Of a DNA stretch of 64,000 bases, positions 11,853 through 23,870 are shown in pieces (positions within the stretch are counted from its first letter, which is position 1; each line of letters opens with the position of its first letter). The notes under the pieces are model-generated. The model worked only from the letters and a program-made list of their open reading frames with translations. It was not told the DNA's origin and made no database searches. A program made the position numbers and the translations under genes. This DNA comes from Sclerurus mexicanus (taxonomy: Eukaryota; Chordata; Aves; Passeriformes; Furnariidae). Location of the stretch: the NCBI GenBank assembly GCA_013396755.1, contig VWZF01001848.1, positions 496,001 to 560,000 on the forward strand, read 5' to 3'.

Positions 11853-14800
11853 TGAGCTTGTAATGGTGCAAGTAGCAACATATCACCATTTTTTTCCACC
11901 AGATTAAGGAGGAAACAGCTGTTGTCAGATGGCAGCATGATGCCAATAGTCGAACAGGAAGGATTACAGCATCCAAGTCATCTTAATCCTAGTGCATAAG
12001 CATTAATAGAGGCTTTTCTTTCACCACAAATGGCTAATGTAGCTAAGCTCTGACACTGGCCTGAACTTCTCACTTACCTAAGAAAACTCTGTGTTGTTGT
12101 TAGCAGTGTAGGAGATGAAGTAATATCTCCTTTAGCAAAAACGTCATGAAGGATTTACAGGTCTGATGTAAACTGTTAAATTGACAAGAAGCCCAGGACA
12201 TTAAAATGATATCTCTGCATTAGCTCCAAAGACACCTTGAAAAAACCCGTAGCATTCTGTACTACACTTAAATCTATTATAAACAGCTCATTATGATTTC
12301 CTATTTACCAAATTGAACTGGACCTTATACTCTGCTGTGTGAGAAAGTTCAAAAGAAACTGCTAAGGGCACAGAGTGCACAGGGACTCAGCAAATACCAG
12401 GCATGGGAACTGCTTTTGCTTAGGAACAGAAAGACAGTCCTGAGTGACTAAGACACTTTAAAACTGACATTTACTTAAACACCTCTGTTCTGTTGTCATT
12501 TCACATCTGTCTTATCCCATAACATTGAAGACCTTTGCTGATCCCATTTGTAGCAAGTATATGTACACGTGCATGCATTCATAATTCTTATTTTTAAATT
12601 AATCTTAAGAAATCTATTTACCTCATATCACTACATTTAACAAAGACATATTTTAATGTTTTTATGATTATCACCTATATTTTGATGAGTTTTACTTCTA
12701 TTATTAATATTACAATAGCAGTAGTTTTTAAAATTCTTTCAAATTTGTTTCAGCCAGTTTTTATTGACCATACTGGGTATATCATTTACCAGAAAGCCAA
12801 GTGCCACTGTGGATAACAAAAGCTGAGGACAGATTTGCTGCTTCAGGTAATTCAAAGGATTATCATACAGTCCAATCCTTCAATTTTATTAGAAATTGAT
12901 CCCTTAACTGAATTAACTATCCAAGCAGGTTTTTATCCAAATTAAGTTTCCTTCTTAGGTTTGTCTAGAGGCAGATGGTAGCCTTTAAAGGTTATTGGAG
13001 ATATAAACCATTCTATCTCATATAGGTAATTAAAAGTCAATACCATGTCACTAATTTGTAAAGAATATGTGCTTTCCTCTGACTATAGAATCTTTCGTCT
13101 CATTATGCCTAGGTCTAATTGCATTTACTGTCATAATAGCAAAACATAGCGTTTATCTGAGATGTTAATCTGTTGTTAGTGCTGGCCACCAAATGTGGGG
13201 CCATATGTTTATCTCCTGTGAAGAACAGAGAGGACCAAAATTCATGGAATTATAAATCCCTACAGGAAAAATACATGGGAGATCATTTCTCCTCTTGCAC
13301 CCAGACTTTGCTGTAGTGATCACACACCAGTGATGTGCAGGAGTGAAGGTCCTACAGCTCACCTCCATGGTAAAGACTCAATTTAGTTATCTGAGATGGA
13401 CCAAAACTAGTTCTAAAAGTCATTTCTCTCCTAGTTGTCAGATGTTATCACAACTGTAGTCTTTCTCCATATGCACATTCATCTGCACATCTGAGCAACG
13501 TGAACTGTAATGGATGTCTCTACCCAGAGGAGTCACAGGCTCTTCTATGAGTGAGAGGCTCAGAGTCCTTTTCTCACAGAGGAAAGGGTAAGGCTCATGA
13601 GGTAAAAAATAACACACATTACTTTCTCTCTAGACAGTTAATTTCTTATTCACAGCAATCAGAAACACTAATGACTGCTGGAATTCTGTTATTCCTTAAC
13701 AGCTGTTAAATGTGCATCACATACCATTTGTCCTTTGGGTTCAAGACAAAGAGGACATACAGCATACTACTGTGACAGCAGTAATCTTGTTTGTAATTCT
13801 TATTTAGAAGCAGTCTACCCTCTTTACACTGAATACTATTTGTACTCATAATCTTTGTTCACTTTTTGTGTCCAATCAAAAGTATTACAGAAGTTTTATC
13901 GAACTATTGAAGTACTACACTCTTAATGATGGCTGAGTGTCATCTCTCCTTGTTGTCATTTGAACCAGTGTAATCTCCCAGCAAGGATCCCAATTCTCAG
14001 CTGAAGCAGTTCCCTTTCAAGTGAGTGATCATTCCAGCCACTTAACTAGTTCAATGTCACAGTTTTGCAAAGTATAAACTGAACCACTACTTCACTTTCC
14101 TGCATGCTGAGGCAGTCTCCTACTACAAATTTTGACAGGATCTAATGAACATAATTAGCACAACTTTCCATAGATACTTCAGGCTTTTTTTCATGTTAGG
14201 TCCATCATGATAAATTGTATATATGAGTTTTATAGTGCTATTTCAAACAATAAATATTCCAATAAATGCACTAGTCAATAGTGATTTTCTGATAACCAAG
14301 GACTTTAAAACTTCTCCTCCTACTAACATTATGAGGCAAAATATTTAGCAGAAATCATAGTTCTGATTTAGCAAGAATCATAGTTCCTCCATCAGTTTTA
14401 TTATTTATTGAAATTACTGTTATCTGATGATTTAATAGTGAGTACAGACTCTGGGGTTTTTTCAAACTTCATATTTTACTCTCATAAACACACTATTGAA
14501 TGTTGATTTCTGGCATTCATAATTTCTGTGCCAAAAAACCCATGCTGTTGCAGTCTGAGTTCCTTTGCAGAAAATGACATTTTTCAACAAATGGTTCTTT
14601 TGCCACATTGGTTCAGCTATGCTTTGTTCTTAGGAAGTAGTAAATTTTAAAAGTTGAATATGACTACCAGTTCTTAGCATCAAAGTAAAATCTGACTATT
14701 CAAAATGAGAGATAAAGGAACAATATTTTTATATGTGTGTTCTTTGTTTACATGGTAAAACTAAGCTTTTATTGGAATTTCTGGCTTTTTTCAACTCCTG

Positions 14801-17789
14801 CCTTCCCAAGTATCTGATGCAGCACTTTACACCAAACTGTTAGTATGGTTCTTGGATTCGGCACTTCCATATCTATGTCCTTCATTGAGTTGTTCTGTAC
14901 ATCTGCTATGCAAATTATATTCAGACAATACTGAAGATGTGTTCCAGGCTCCCTTAATGTTTTCTGGCAGGTTCTGATACTCAGATTCAAGAACATATAA
15001 CTCATTTCCAGAAATTTGGGGTTTGGAGAAAAATTAAAAATTGGATAGCATTATAGAATGGACTATAGGGGTTAGTTTGCACTTGCGGAGAGGGGAAGGG
15101 ATCCTCTCATTTTTGCTAGAGGAATTGGCAATTTTATAGAAAGAGAATGAAGGAAAAGATACATGTAAGGAAGGGTAAATAGATCTGTCTCTCATTACTT
15201 TGTGTAAATCCCTAGGCCATTTGGTTTTGCCTCAGGAATTATGCTAAAGTCCATGATGTCAGCACATGCCCTTGCCCCAGCATGAGATCCACCACTCCAC
15301 CACCTACAGACTTTCAAACTTTGAGAACAGTATTAAAAAACCAGAAATAAACAGCAAAAACATCTTTGTCCAGGCTTGTCTGGCCATAACAAAGAAACAA
15401 ACAGAATTTTTTAACTCCATAAACAGTATTTGTCTTGTCTCTAAGCTTATTTTTGGGAGGACATGAAGTATAAGGATTTCTGTCCCTTAAACTGCTAAAT
15501 TTATTGAGTGTCTATGACTACTTCATTTCTGCTGGACATTTTTGGGTTCAGCTTGCCTCTAAATGTCACACTTGAAACTTAATTTTTTTTCTTGTACTCA
15601 GCTTTTCAGTCGGGGTGGATATTTTTAATGTCACTGGCATTGACGTGCATTTCTTTTCTCTTACTATTTGCTACCATGCTCCCTGGGAATATTTTTTACA
15701 ACTGCAACTATGTACCATTTTCTTCACAAAGTCACCAAGCCCTTGTCATAACATCGCTTGACTTACATATCAGTAATTCCACAAAATGTCTTGATTCCTA
15801 ATTACTCCATCTGATAGCTATTCAAATTCCCACTGCTCAGCAGGACACTTAATGACTAAGAGCTGTTCTGGGATTCTGACTTCTCGTAAGTTAAATGTGC
15901 CTGCCCATATTCTTTTCTTGAGTTGATTTTTTGTTACTTTTCACTGCACTTCAAGCGCCTGGTTTAAACTTCTGACCTCTCAAATTTTATTTTATGCATT
16001 GCTGTTTCTTATTTTGATCCCTGTGGTACAGAAAGAAAAATTATTAAAGTGATGCAACCCTTCCCTCCAAGCTGATGGACTGTGATGGCCACACTGTCTT
16101 CTTTTTCGGCAATAAATTATGAAGGAAATTTTGAAAATACAAAGGAGGAATGAGGCTGATAAAAATTTATACATATTACGTGATAGAAATCAAGTATCCA
16201 TTGATTCTATTTATCAGTGTGGAGGGGGAAAGGCAATATTAGGCTTTTCAATTATTTGCTGCAGTCAATTTTGCTGAGAGGATATGTCAGGAAGGATTGA
16301 AGGAAGTAAGCATCTGAGCAGGAAGAGTGAAGGAACAAAGGTGTAGGTATATGCCACACATACTGTTGTATTCCGCAGTAGAAAGAGGAAAGCAACTACA
16401 CGGTTATTGCAGCATTCTCCTTTAAAGTGTACGAAAAGCCACCACATAGGCTACCCAGTCAAGACCACGCCTGGTTTGACAGGTAGTATAAGAAAGAGAA
16501 GACACTGCCTAAGAACTATCCACCAGCCAGCCTTCTCCTTGGTGGCAAGGGTCACCCACCACCTCCAAACAGTGCAAGTGTCTCTCTTCCTTTCTATTAC
16601 ATCTGGAAAGCCTGGTGAAGAGCTGAAATGGTGACAGTCCCCGGTCATGTTTCTTGGGCTCTGATAATTCCTTTGTGTGCTTTCCAGAAGACATCACATG
16701 GAGCAGAATGGTGAGAAATTAAATAGCAAAACATTAGTAATGGCCTTCTTTAGTCAAAAATCTACTCAAGGTCAGTTGCAGAAAAACAGCTGGACTGGCA
16801 CTCAATTCAATTTGAGAATTTTTTGTCATTTATCACAGATTGGTCAGAAAGTGGTTTAAGCTGTTTCAAAGCTGTAATGAACAAATATCCTTTTTTTGAG
16901 TCAAATGTGCTGATGGAAGAGGGTGACTTCATTGCAGAGCTGACATACAATCATTTAGTAATCCTTTTTAGTCAAAATAAGCTGAACTGACAACTTTAAA
17001 TAGCATGTAGTTACTAACAGCATTTTGCTGAGTGCAAGCTTTTTTCATCCGTGTCACTTTTAAGCAAAAATAAATGTTCAGGATTACTTATAGATGATTC
17101 CCAAGTCTAAGACCTTGAGTTCTCTGTTCCACAGCCTTGCCTTCTCAGATGTTCACTATCCTCTTAAGAGAAAGATTTGGTAGATCCATAAAAATAAATA
17201 ACAAGTGTGCAGCATCTTTGGTTGAAAAAAATAAATGGATCTATCTAAACACTGTATAAGGTATGAGTAAAAAGTCTACAAGTAAGGATGGAGCAGGGAG
17301 GGACAGCAGGGGATGAAAATAAAACTCTGTCTTAGAGTCAAAAATTGTAGGGGCAAAATGAGAATTGCCAAAAGTCCTGAGTCCTATCAGTTGATGGGTC
17401 CTGACACCTAGCAATACAAATTCTTTGACAGTATAGAGAAATGGAGAAATAAAATGGCAGCGAAGTTGCTGTGCAGTAAGAATGGAGTTGAAATCAAAGA
17501 TACCATTGGTAAGGCCACACCAAATCTTTCTGACTCAATATTCCATCAGGATAATGACAGCAAAAGCCAGACAACTAGTGAAAACCTGTGGATAATACTA
17601 AATTGCATTCAAGAGAGAAGCCAAGTTTTTAAGGTTTGATAAAATTAAGGCAGGCAGAATAGATAATCTTCTGCCCCAGATAATGAAACCATTCCTCTAA
17701 GAATTCAGTGATAAGTAATTACAAAAATATAACACTTCAAATGATGCCACATTACAAGCAAATGTCAATATAACAAATATAATTCAGAA
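11853..17789. other. Non-coding, probable intron
   Basis: AT-rich sequence with no recognised gene, RNA or repeat. The minus-strand open frame at 15005-14769 has no splice context and no family match that I can see. Confidence 0.6.
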
Positions 17790-19015
17790 AGAGAAAAATG
17801 GGCTGGTTTACACCTGTTACTCTGAGCTTGACAGCATGCAAGTCTTTTTTTATGAAGTACAAAGGAAAGGACATCTTGAGACAGAGGATAGAAATGAAAA
17901 TGGAAACCTAGGATAAAACACAAGGCCTTATTTACTTTTACCAAGATAAATGCAGATTTTGATAATAAAATAACCTGCATTAAGGATGGAGGACTGCAGC
18001 AGATGTATCCTATATGGTCTTTGATATTGTAACACATAAGGAACATAACTACATACACAGTCACACAAACAGTAGATTAGGAACAATGGAAGTCTATAAA
18101 CTATGGAAGGGCTTATCTGAAAAGAGACAGCAATATATTACATTGAAAAGCAAACTGATGAATTGGAGAAGTCTTCCTATTAAAATTTCTCAAGGTTCCC
18201 TCTTACTAAAGATCTTATTATTTAACATTTTCATTCATAACTTTGGCACAGAAAGAAGCATGTGACATTTACTGATAGTATGGGATTAGGGATATCAATT
18301 TAGAGAATGTCCAGGATATTATACAGGGAAAAATGGATTAATAAAATTACTGAAAAAAAATAAAAATTATACACAAGTGCATGCATTTAATAGACTTAGT
18401 AACTAGATTTTATGCTTTAAGCCAGGGGACTCATCAGTTTGAAATGACAGATACTAATTGGTCATAAGGCAACCATCAAATGCAGTGTTGTACAGCAATA
18501 AAAAAGGTATATGCAGTTTTATGTATATCTAGCTATATCAGGCTAGATAGCACACTTTTAATATCATCACGGATATTGAACAGACATTAATTAAAATTAT
18601 AGTGTCACTTCCAATCACTCATAATCAAGAAAGATGGTGAAACATGGACAATCACATGGGAAAGAGCAGAATCTACTCAGCATGAGGAGCTAAGAAGCAA
18701 CAATAAAACTGCTGTTTGTGAGAACTCACAAACATAGATATCATGGGTGGGAAAATCAATTTCATTTAATGGACAGTGTCAATGCAAAAGAAATATGTAG
18801 AAACTTTCCACTGGCAACTGCAGGTAGAAAATTAGAAATCCATTTCTAAATATCAAGAGGAGCAAGGTTCCAGGACATCTATAAAGAAGGACAAACAACC
18901 TAATCTTTAGAAAAGCTCAGTATGTTTATGAAATGGATTAAAAATGGTAGCTTTTTTATAAGCTGCAAGGTAACAGAGAGATAGAAAATTCTTTTCAACC
19001 CTGCATCCTTCTGTG
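17790..19015 (+). mobile_element. Ancient CR1-like LINE relic with reverse-transcriptase motifs
   Basis: Decayed plus-strand reverse transcriptase. Near 17980-18040 a frame reads ADVSYMVFDIVTHK, matching the LINE pattern DVVYLDF..AFDTVSHK with a small deletion. At 18105-18250 it reads KLWKGLSEKRQQ, then NWRSLPIKISQGSLLL and LLFNIFIHNFG, matching W.. WL..R.Q.V, WRSV..GVPQGSVLGP and LFNIFINDL. FTDSMGLG at 18270-18290 aligns with the FADDTKLG active-site region, the second Asp being lost. The end near 18970-19015 resembles the CR1 3' segment (TTCTTTTCAACCCTGCATCC). Stops and frameshifts are frequent, and both ends are approximate. It is much older than the other CR1 copies here. Confidence 0.65.
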
Positions 19016-19500
19016 ATGTGTTCCTACACTAGGGTATAAGCAACAACAGAGAGTAGGTACATGAGGTATAAAAAAAAATATGTTGAAGACACATTAAGCT
19101 TCTAAAAGAAAATTAATTCAAAAACTTCAGAAGTCAAAACATCACTTCAGGTCTATGTGTCCCCAAATAATAATTATTTTAATCTCTAAGTTTACACTTA
19201 AAATAAAAAAATCATGTACAAGTATATCTTTGGCTTGAAGGGGGAGAAGGGGCAGCTGATAAGAGTAAAAGACCAGCCAATGGTCCACGCAGACCATTTG
19301 TATGCTAGCACAAGAACATAAGGAGCCATAAATAATACCTGTGCTCTATAAGCTCACCTGCAGCACTCAGAACCCTGTATCTTTTACTTGACTATCAGAG
19401 ATGACCACACTAGTATCAAGCCCCCAGAGGGAGGCAAGGACACTCAGTTGGACTCAGAAATCATGATAGTTCCCTGGAATGCTCTAGGAGGGACATGAAA
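19016..19500. other. Non-coding gap
   Basis: Nothing recognised between the LINE relic and the coding-like relic. Confidence 0.6.
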
Positions 19501-19501
19501 C

Positions 19502-19880
19502 TTATGAAAAATAAGTTTCAGAGCGAAACACTTTGCGCAAGTATGGTAGCCAGGGATGCTGAACAAAGAGGTCCAGACTGTGTGCTTCTCTTTCAACCTC
19601 TACTGGATCTCCAAGAAAGGGTTCCTTCCTCTTCAGGAAGCTAACCGTGCACAGCCACTTGCTAAGGTGTTGGAGTAGCAGCAGCACGGTGTCTTGTACA
19701 AACTTCTTGAACCCAGGCTTCTTTGAGAAAAATGTGCCAGGCCAGCTGGAAACATTCCTCAGGATTCAGTCTACCAGCCACATCTTAAACCATGCAGGCT
19801 CAAATCACAGATTTTTAAGAAGTAGATTGTTAAGTTCATGCACATAACGCAGCTGCACAACCCTCAGCAAAATTTCTTGG
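19502..19880 (-). pseudogene. Decayed coding-like segment of unknown family
   Basis: One minus-strand frame can be read from 19880 to the TAA at 19502 with only two in-frame stops. It has strongly protein-like composition: alternating hydrophobic and charged residues, FKMWLVD, SSWPGTFFSKKPGFKKF, LLLLQHLSKWLC, KRKEPFLGDPVEVEREAH, QHPWLPYLRKVF. The last 61 codons, from the ATG at 19687, are uninterrupted. There are no splice sites at its edges, and upstream the reading degenerates. It could be a processed pseudogene or a fragment of a multicopy bird gene family or repeat. I do not recognise the family, and chance cannot be fully excluded. Confidence 0.4.
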
Positions 19881-22800
19881 TGAGATTAAAGATGTTAGAA
19901 TCAGAGGGATGAAGTAAGATGTGACTGACAGTACTAGTAGAAGTCTTTTCGTTTGCTGGACAACCTTTTAAAGAAATAAAAATTTCATATATAAAAGCAG
20001 GAATCCCATGACAGCTTCAAAACAGACTTTTAGTTGCTACTTCAACTACAAATCTTGTTGCATTTCATGTGACCACTTTCAGAGGCAGGTTATGAAAACT
20101 AATGATTAATTGATAAAAAATACTGAATTTCCAAAATGACACTTCAAGCCTGGAACTGCACTTCTCCACCTGTGTAGCTTAAACATTTGCAGTTCCTTCA
20201 ATGAGGAATGACCACAGCCTGCTTCAGTTTGAATTTCTTCAATACAATTAACTGTGGAAATCTCCTTGGTAGCATCGAATGTTCACTTGCCTTGTGAAAG
20301 TCTTACATTCATAAGTCTATGTCTTTGTCTTCAGTTTGCTTGTGTTGCCTGGTGTTGTCATTGGGAACTGCTCTATCTGCTGTCATCTCCTTTGTTTGTT
20401 GTTCTCAAGAATCATTGCTCATCTCTTTTTTTTGTACACTGCTCTGCTTTCACTTGCTGCACAATCTTTATTTATGTAGAGATAATTACATAAAGTATAT
20501 GTATTGAAAACATCTCGCCTTGCTGAGAACCTAATTCAGTATTTTTACAATTAGCTTCTTGGCTGGTCCATTCCCGTTCAGTGAGCCTGCTTTTTTCTGA
20601 CTGAAACTAACCAGGATTTTATGGCTCAGCTGAATGGGGCTTAAATGGGTACAGAATCATCCTTTATGCAGGCTAATTAATTGAGGTAAGTATAAGAGAT
20701 GAATTGCTGCTACACAATTTCTTCTAGTATTATGAGTATTGTATTTCAATGTATTTACTTCTGATTTTCAGAAAGGGCACTTCTTAGAATAGTTGTATAG
20801 TGCCCAAGGTTTTTGTATTATTCCTGTAGCTTCAGGATCTTATGTTTTGCAAGGTGTCAAATTCAAAGATAGATGTCTATGATGTCCACATTTCTGCTAA
20901 CTGTGCAAGTGCTAAGGTGATTTAAATTAATTATTTGATTCTCAGTGAGTACTGAATAAAGGGCATAGTTACTATTCTCTAAGGATCTGATTATAGTAAT
21001 TGTTTGGGCTTCTTGGTGTATTATTTTACTGACATAGTCTAATCTTGTCACAAACTATAGCCTTAGAAATTTATTAAGTAAAGCTTTTAATGTTTAAATA
21101 TACTTATTATATATTAGCATAGTATTTATTTACTTAACTCCGGCACAACCTTAAAATCCAATTCATGAACCAGGCCTCACTGGTTAAGAACTTGCACAGA
21201 ATACATAAGTGACAACTGACCTTAGCATTTCCACCTAGAGGAAGAAAAAGGCACAATGCTGATGACAAGCATTTTTCCCAGCACACCAGCTACCTCACTA
21301 TTCTTAACTCAGTCCGACACCTTACTTTTTGGGGTTCCTTGCTGTTAATTGGTTTTTAATTACTTCTATTCTCATGCATAGTAAAAAAATATTAATGCAT
21401 GGCTACCCAGAATCCTACTAAAATAATTTAATCAGAAATCACAGTATTCCAAGAATACATAAAACAATTTTATATGTATGCACTCTTTTCTACATTACTG
21501 TTTTCTGGATTCACTTTTATGTTGCTGGTCACTTGCTAAGGGAGGCAAATAATAAACACCTGATAATGCCTAATAGTATTTGTTTATGCCTGACTGGCAT
21601 TGATTGAAACATCCATCCCCTATCTGACATGATTTTGTGATGTGAATGGACAAAAGTATTATGTGAATTTGCTAAAATCGTTCTGCACTTTAAGTCTACG
21701 GACTCACTGAAGACGACTGAGTACCTTTCTCTGATCCGTTCTGTGTGCAAATATCCCCACTTGCTGATGTGTACTGGTTCCAGGGAACAACTTTTGCTCA
21801 TTTATGTCCTGTCAGATACCGCTGCTATTTACCGCTCCAGCAATATTCTATAGCTATCCTCGTATTTTGCATTGACAAATGGAAATTTATAACTCATGTT
21901 CATTGAGGTCTAATAATTTCAGTCCTTAAAATGTTGCATTTACTGAGTCCTTTTTCAGCCACATCTCTAATAGCTCTACTTCTCCTATAAAAGCAAATTG
22001 ATGGACTTTTTAACATCTTCCCTAATTTTGTTGACTGCTTTCACCCAGTACTAAACCACTTGAATTCTGCCTTCAGACAGGGCACTGACCATGCATTTAT
22101 TAAGCTTTCAGATATGTTCTTCACACTTTCTCAGTCCTTTGGTGCTCATTCAGCACGAGAAGAGTTTCCTTTAAGTTTATTGAACTTGTTAGCCTCTTTG
22201 CGTCTTTTCTCATGATACCTACAAAACACCTGACAGTTATCAGGTTTGCTGCTGGTTAAATAACATAACTTTATTGCTTTGCCACTTTCACCCAGCTTTC
22301 TGCATTAAGAGCTGTTTCCTAATTCCCTTTATATTATAAAGTCTTTGAGGCTGAGACTGCTTCTTAGCCTGATGTTTATAAAGCAAACAAGAGCCATGAA
22401 ACTCTGGTTCAAAAACAGCAGTAATATGCTGCTAAACAAATAACCTCTGTTCAGAAGAGGGCAATAGAAGAGAGGCAGAAGTAAGGAATTGGCAAAGATT
22501 TTTCCTTCTTGACTTCCTTCTTTTTTCCCCAGCAAAGGAACTCAGTGTAAAATCACACAAACTTATAAAATTAGAGCTATGATTTTAGTTAGACTTGCAG
22601 AATAAATTAAAGAGCAGTTAAGCATCCTATTAAAAAAAAAACAGATTAAAAACTGGTGATATTACATACTTCTCTCATGTCATTCATGACAAAGTATTAT
22701 TATTTTAATAATTGTTTTAAAAAAGTATCTACAGACTGCAGGTATTCTAGAAATTGAGTCATAAATCATACCAATAAAAAGTTTCAGTACAACTGATTGC

Positions 22801-23269
22801 CCCTTTTTTCACTCTGTGGCTAACTTGGAAAAAATTAAGTAATGAAATCAGCTCCCAGAGCTGGTATGTTTTATTGTGAAAATGCTGCACCAAAATACCA
22901 CTGCTTCCACAAATTAAACTTCTGGCTCAGCCTATGCTCCCTGTGATATATTTTCTTTATGTTTTCGATCAAGTCTTTTGATGCACATAAAGTGTTCATA
23001 TAGAGGAGAAAAACTGTGATTCAACAAAATACAAGTGGAACATCACCAGGACTGCACACTTCTTTGCTTTCTCTCTACTCAGTGCAAAAAGTATTTGTAT
23101 TTATGGGCTAAATTTAAAATGGATGATTCTGGGGAAAACGGATGACAGAAGTTGTATTTTAAAAAAAAAAAAAAAAGGAAAGAAAAATACGCAATTTGAC
23201 TAATCCATGCTATTACAATTACGTTACACAAGTGCTGTCGGGACACCAACTTCCCAAACTACAAGCTAA
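19881..23269. other. Non-coding, probable intron near the promoter
   Basis: AT-rich with no recognised feature apart from an A-run at 23160-23176 just before the CpG island. Confidence 0.6.
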
Positions 23270-23870
23270 CAGCGGGTGTTTCCCTCAAACGCGCCTTGTT
23301 CTCCCGCTGTGCCGCAGGACGCGCTCGGGGGAGCGGCAGGACGGATCCAGACGGCGCGCAGGGATGCGGAGCGGGGCGCGCAGGGGACCGGCCGGCCGGG
23401 ACAGGCACCCGCGGGAGCGGAGGCGCTCCCGACCGCGGCGACACCCCCAACACTGCCACTCGCTCCCGCCCCGCGGTTTTCCCTCCCGCCGGGTTCGGCA
23501 CAAGCCCGGCTGCGGCGCCCGGCGGGAGGGGCAGCGCGGTGGCCGCGCTCGCCCACCCTTACCTCAGGTGCAGGTAGTGCACCAGCTTCGTCACCACGGT
23601 CACCATCTCCCCGGGTCACCTTCGGGCGGGAGGGGACAGAGGACGAGCAGGGAGACGCTCCCTCGGGACTCCTCCGCCAGCGGCTCCTCGCTGCGGCTTC
23701 ACCGCCCTCAGCCCCCTCCGGTGACAGCGACGTCGCCTCCCGGCCGTCACCTGCCCGCCCCGCCCGGGCACAGGGCCGGGCCGCCCCGAATCGCCCCCTC
23801 CGCCGTCCGCCCGGTGCCGCCGGGGCGCTCGGTGGGCAAGAGTCAAACGAGGGGCAAGGGGGAATGATTG
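23270..23870. promoter_or_regulatory. CpG island promoter
   Basis: About 600 bases of dense CG dinucleotides and very high GC in an otherwise AT-rich, CpG-poor window. A GC box (GCCCCGCCC, 23757-23765) and a 10-bp palindromic CRE-like GCGACGTCGC (23727-23736) lie upstream of the minus-strand ATG at 23606. No TATA box is evident. The long open frames on both strands here are a by-product of the base composition. A divergent plus-strand transcript is possible but unsupported. Confidence 0.85.
23563..23606 (-). CDS. Short first coding exon in a CpG island, probably ARHGAP18
   Basis: On the minus strand an ATG with G at -3 and G at +4 opens 14 codons plus 2 nt, MVTVVTKLVHYLHL, ending exactly at a GTAAG donor. 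An in-frame TGA lies 9 nt upstream (23616-23618), so translation cannot start further 5' in this exon. The exon sits inside a CpG island with a GC box upstream, as expected of a housekeeping-type promoter. The likely identity is an ARHGAP18 5' exon, a Rho GTPase-activating protein. In human 6q22 that gene lies next to TMEM244, downstream and on the same strand. The peptide is too short to recognise, does not match the human N-terminus I remember (starting MSWLSS), and no second exon was found in 1-23562. It could be an alternative first exon or another gene. Confidence 0.5.
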
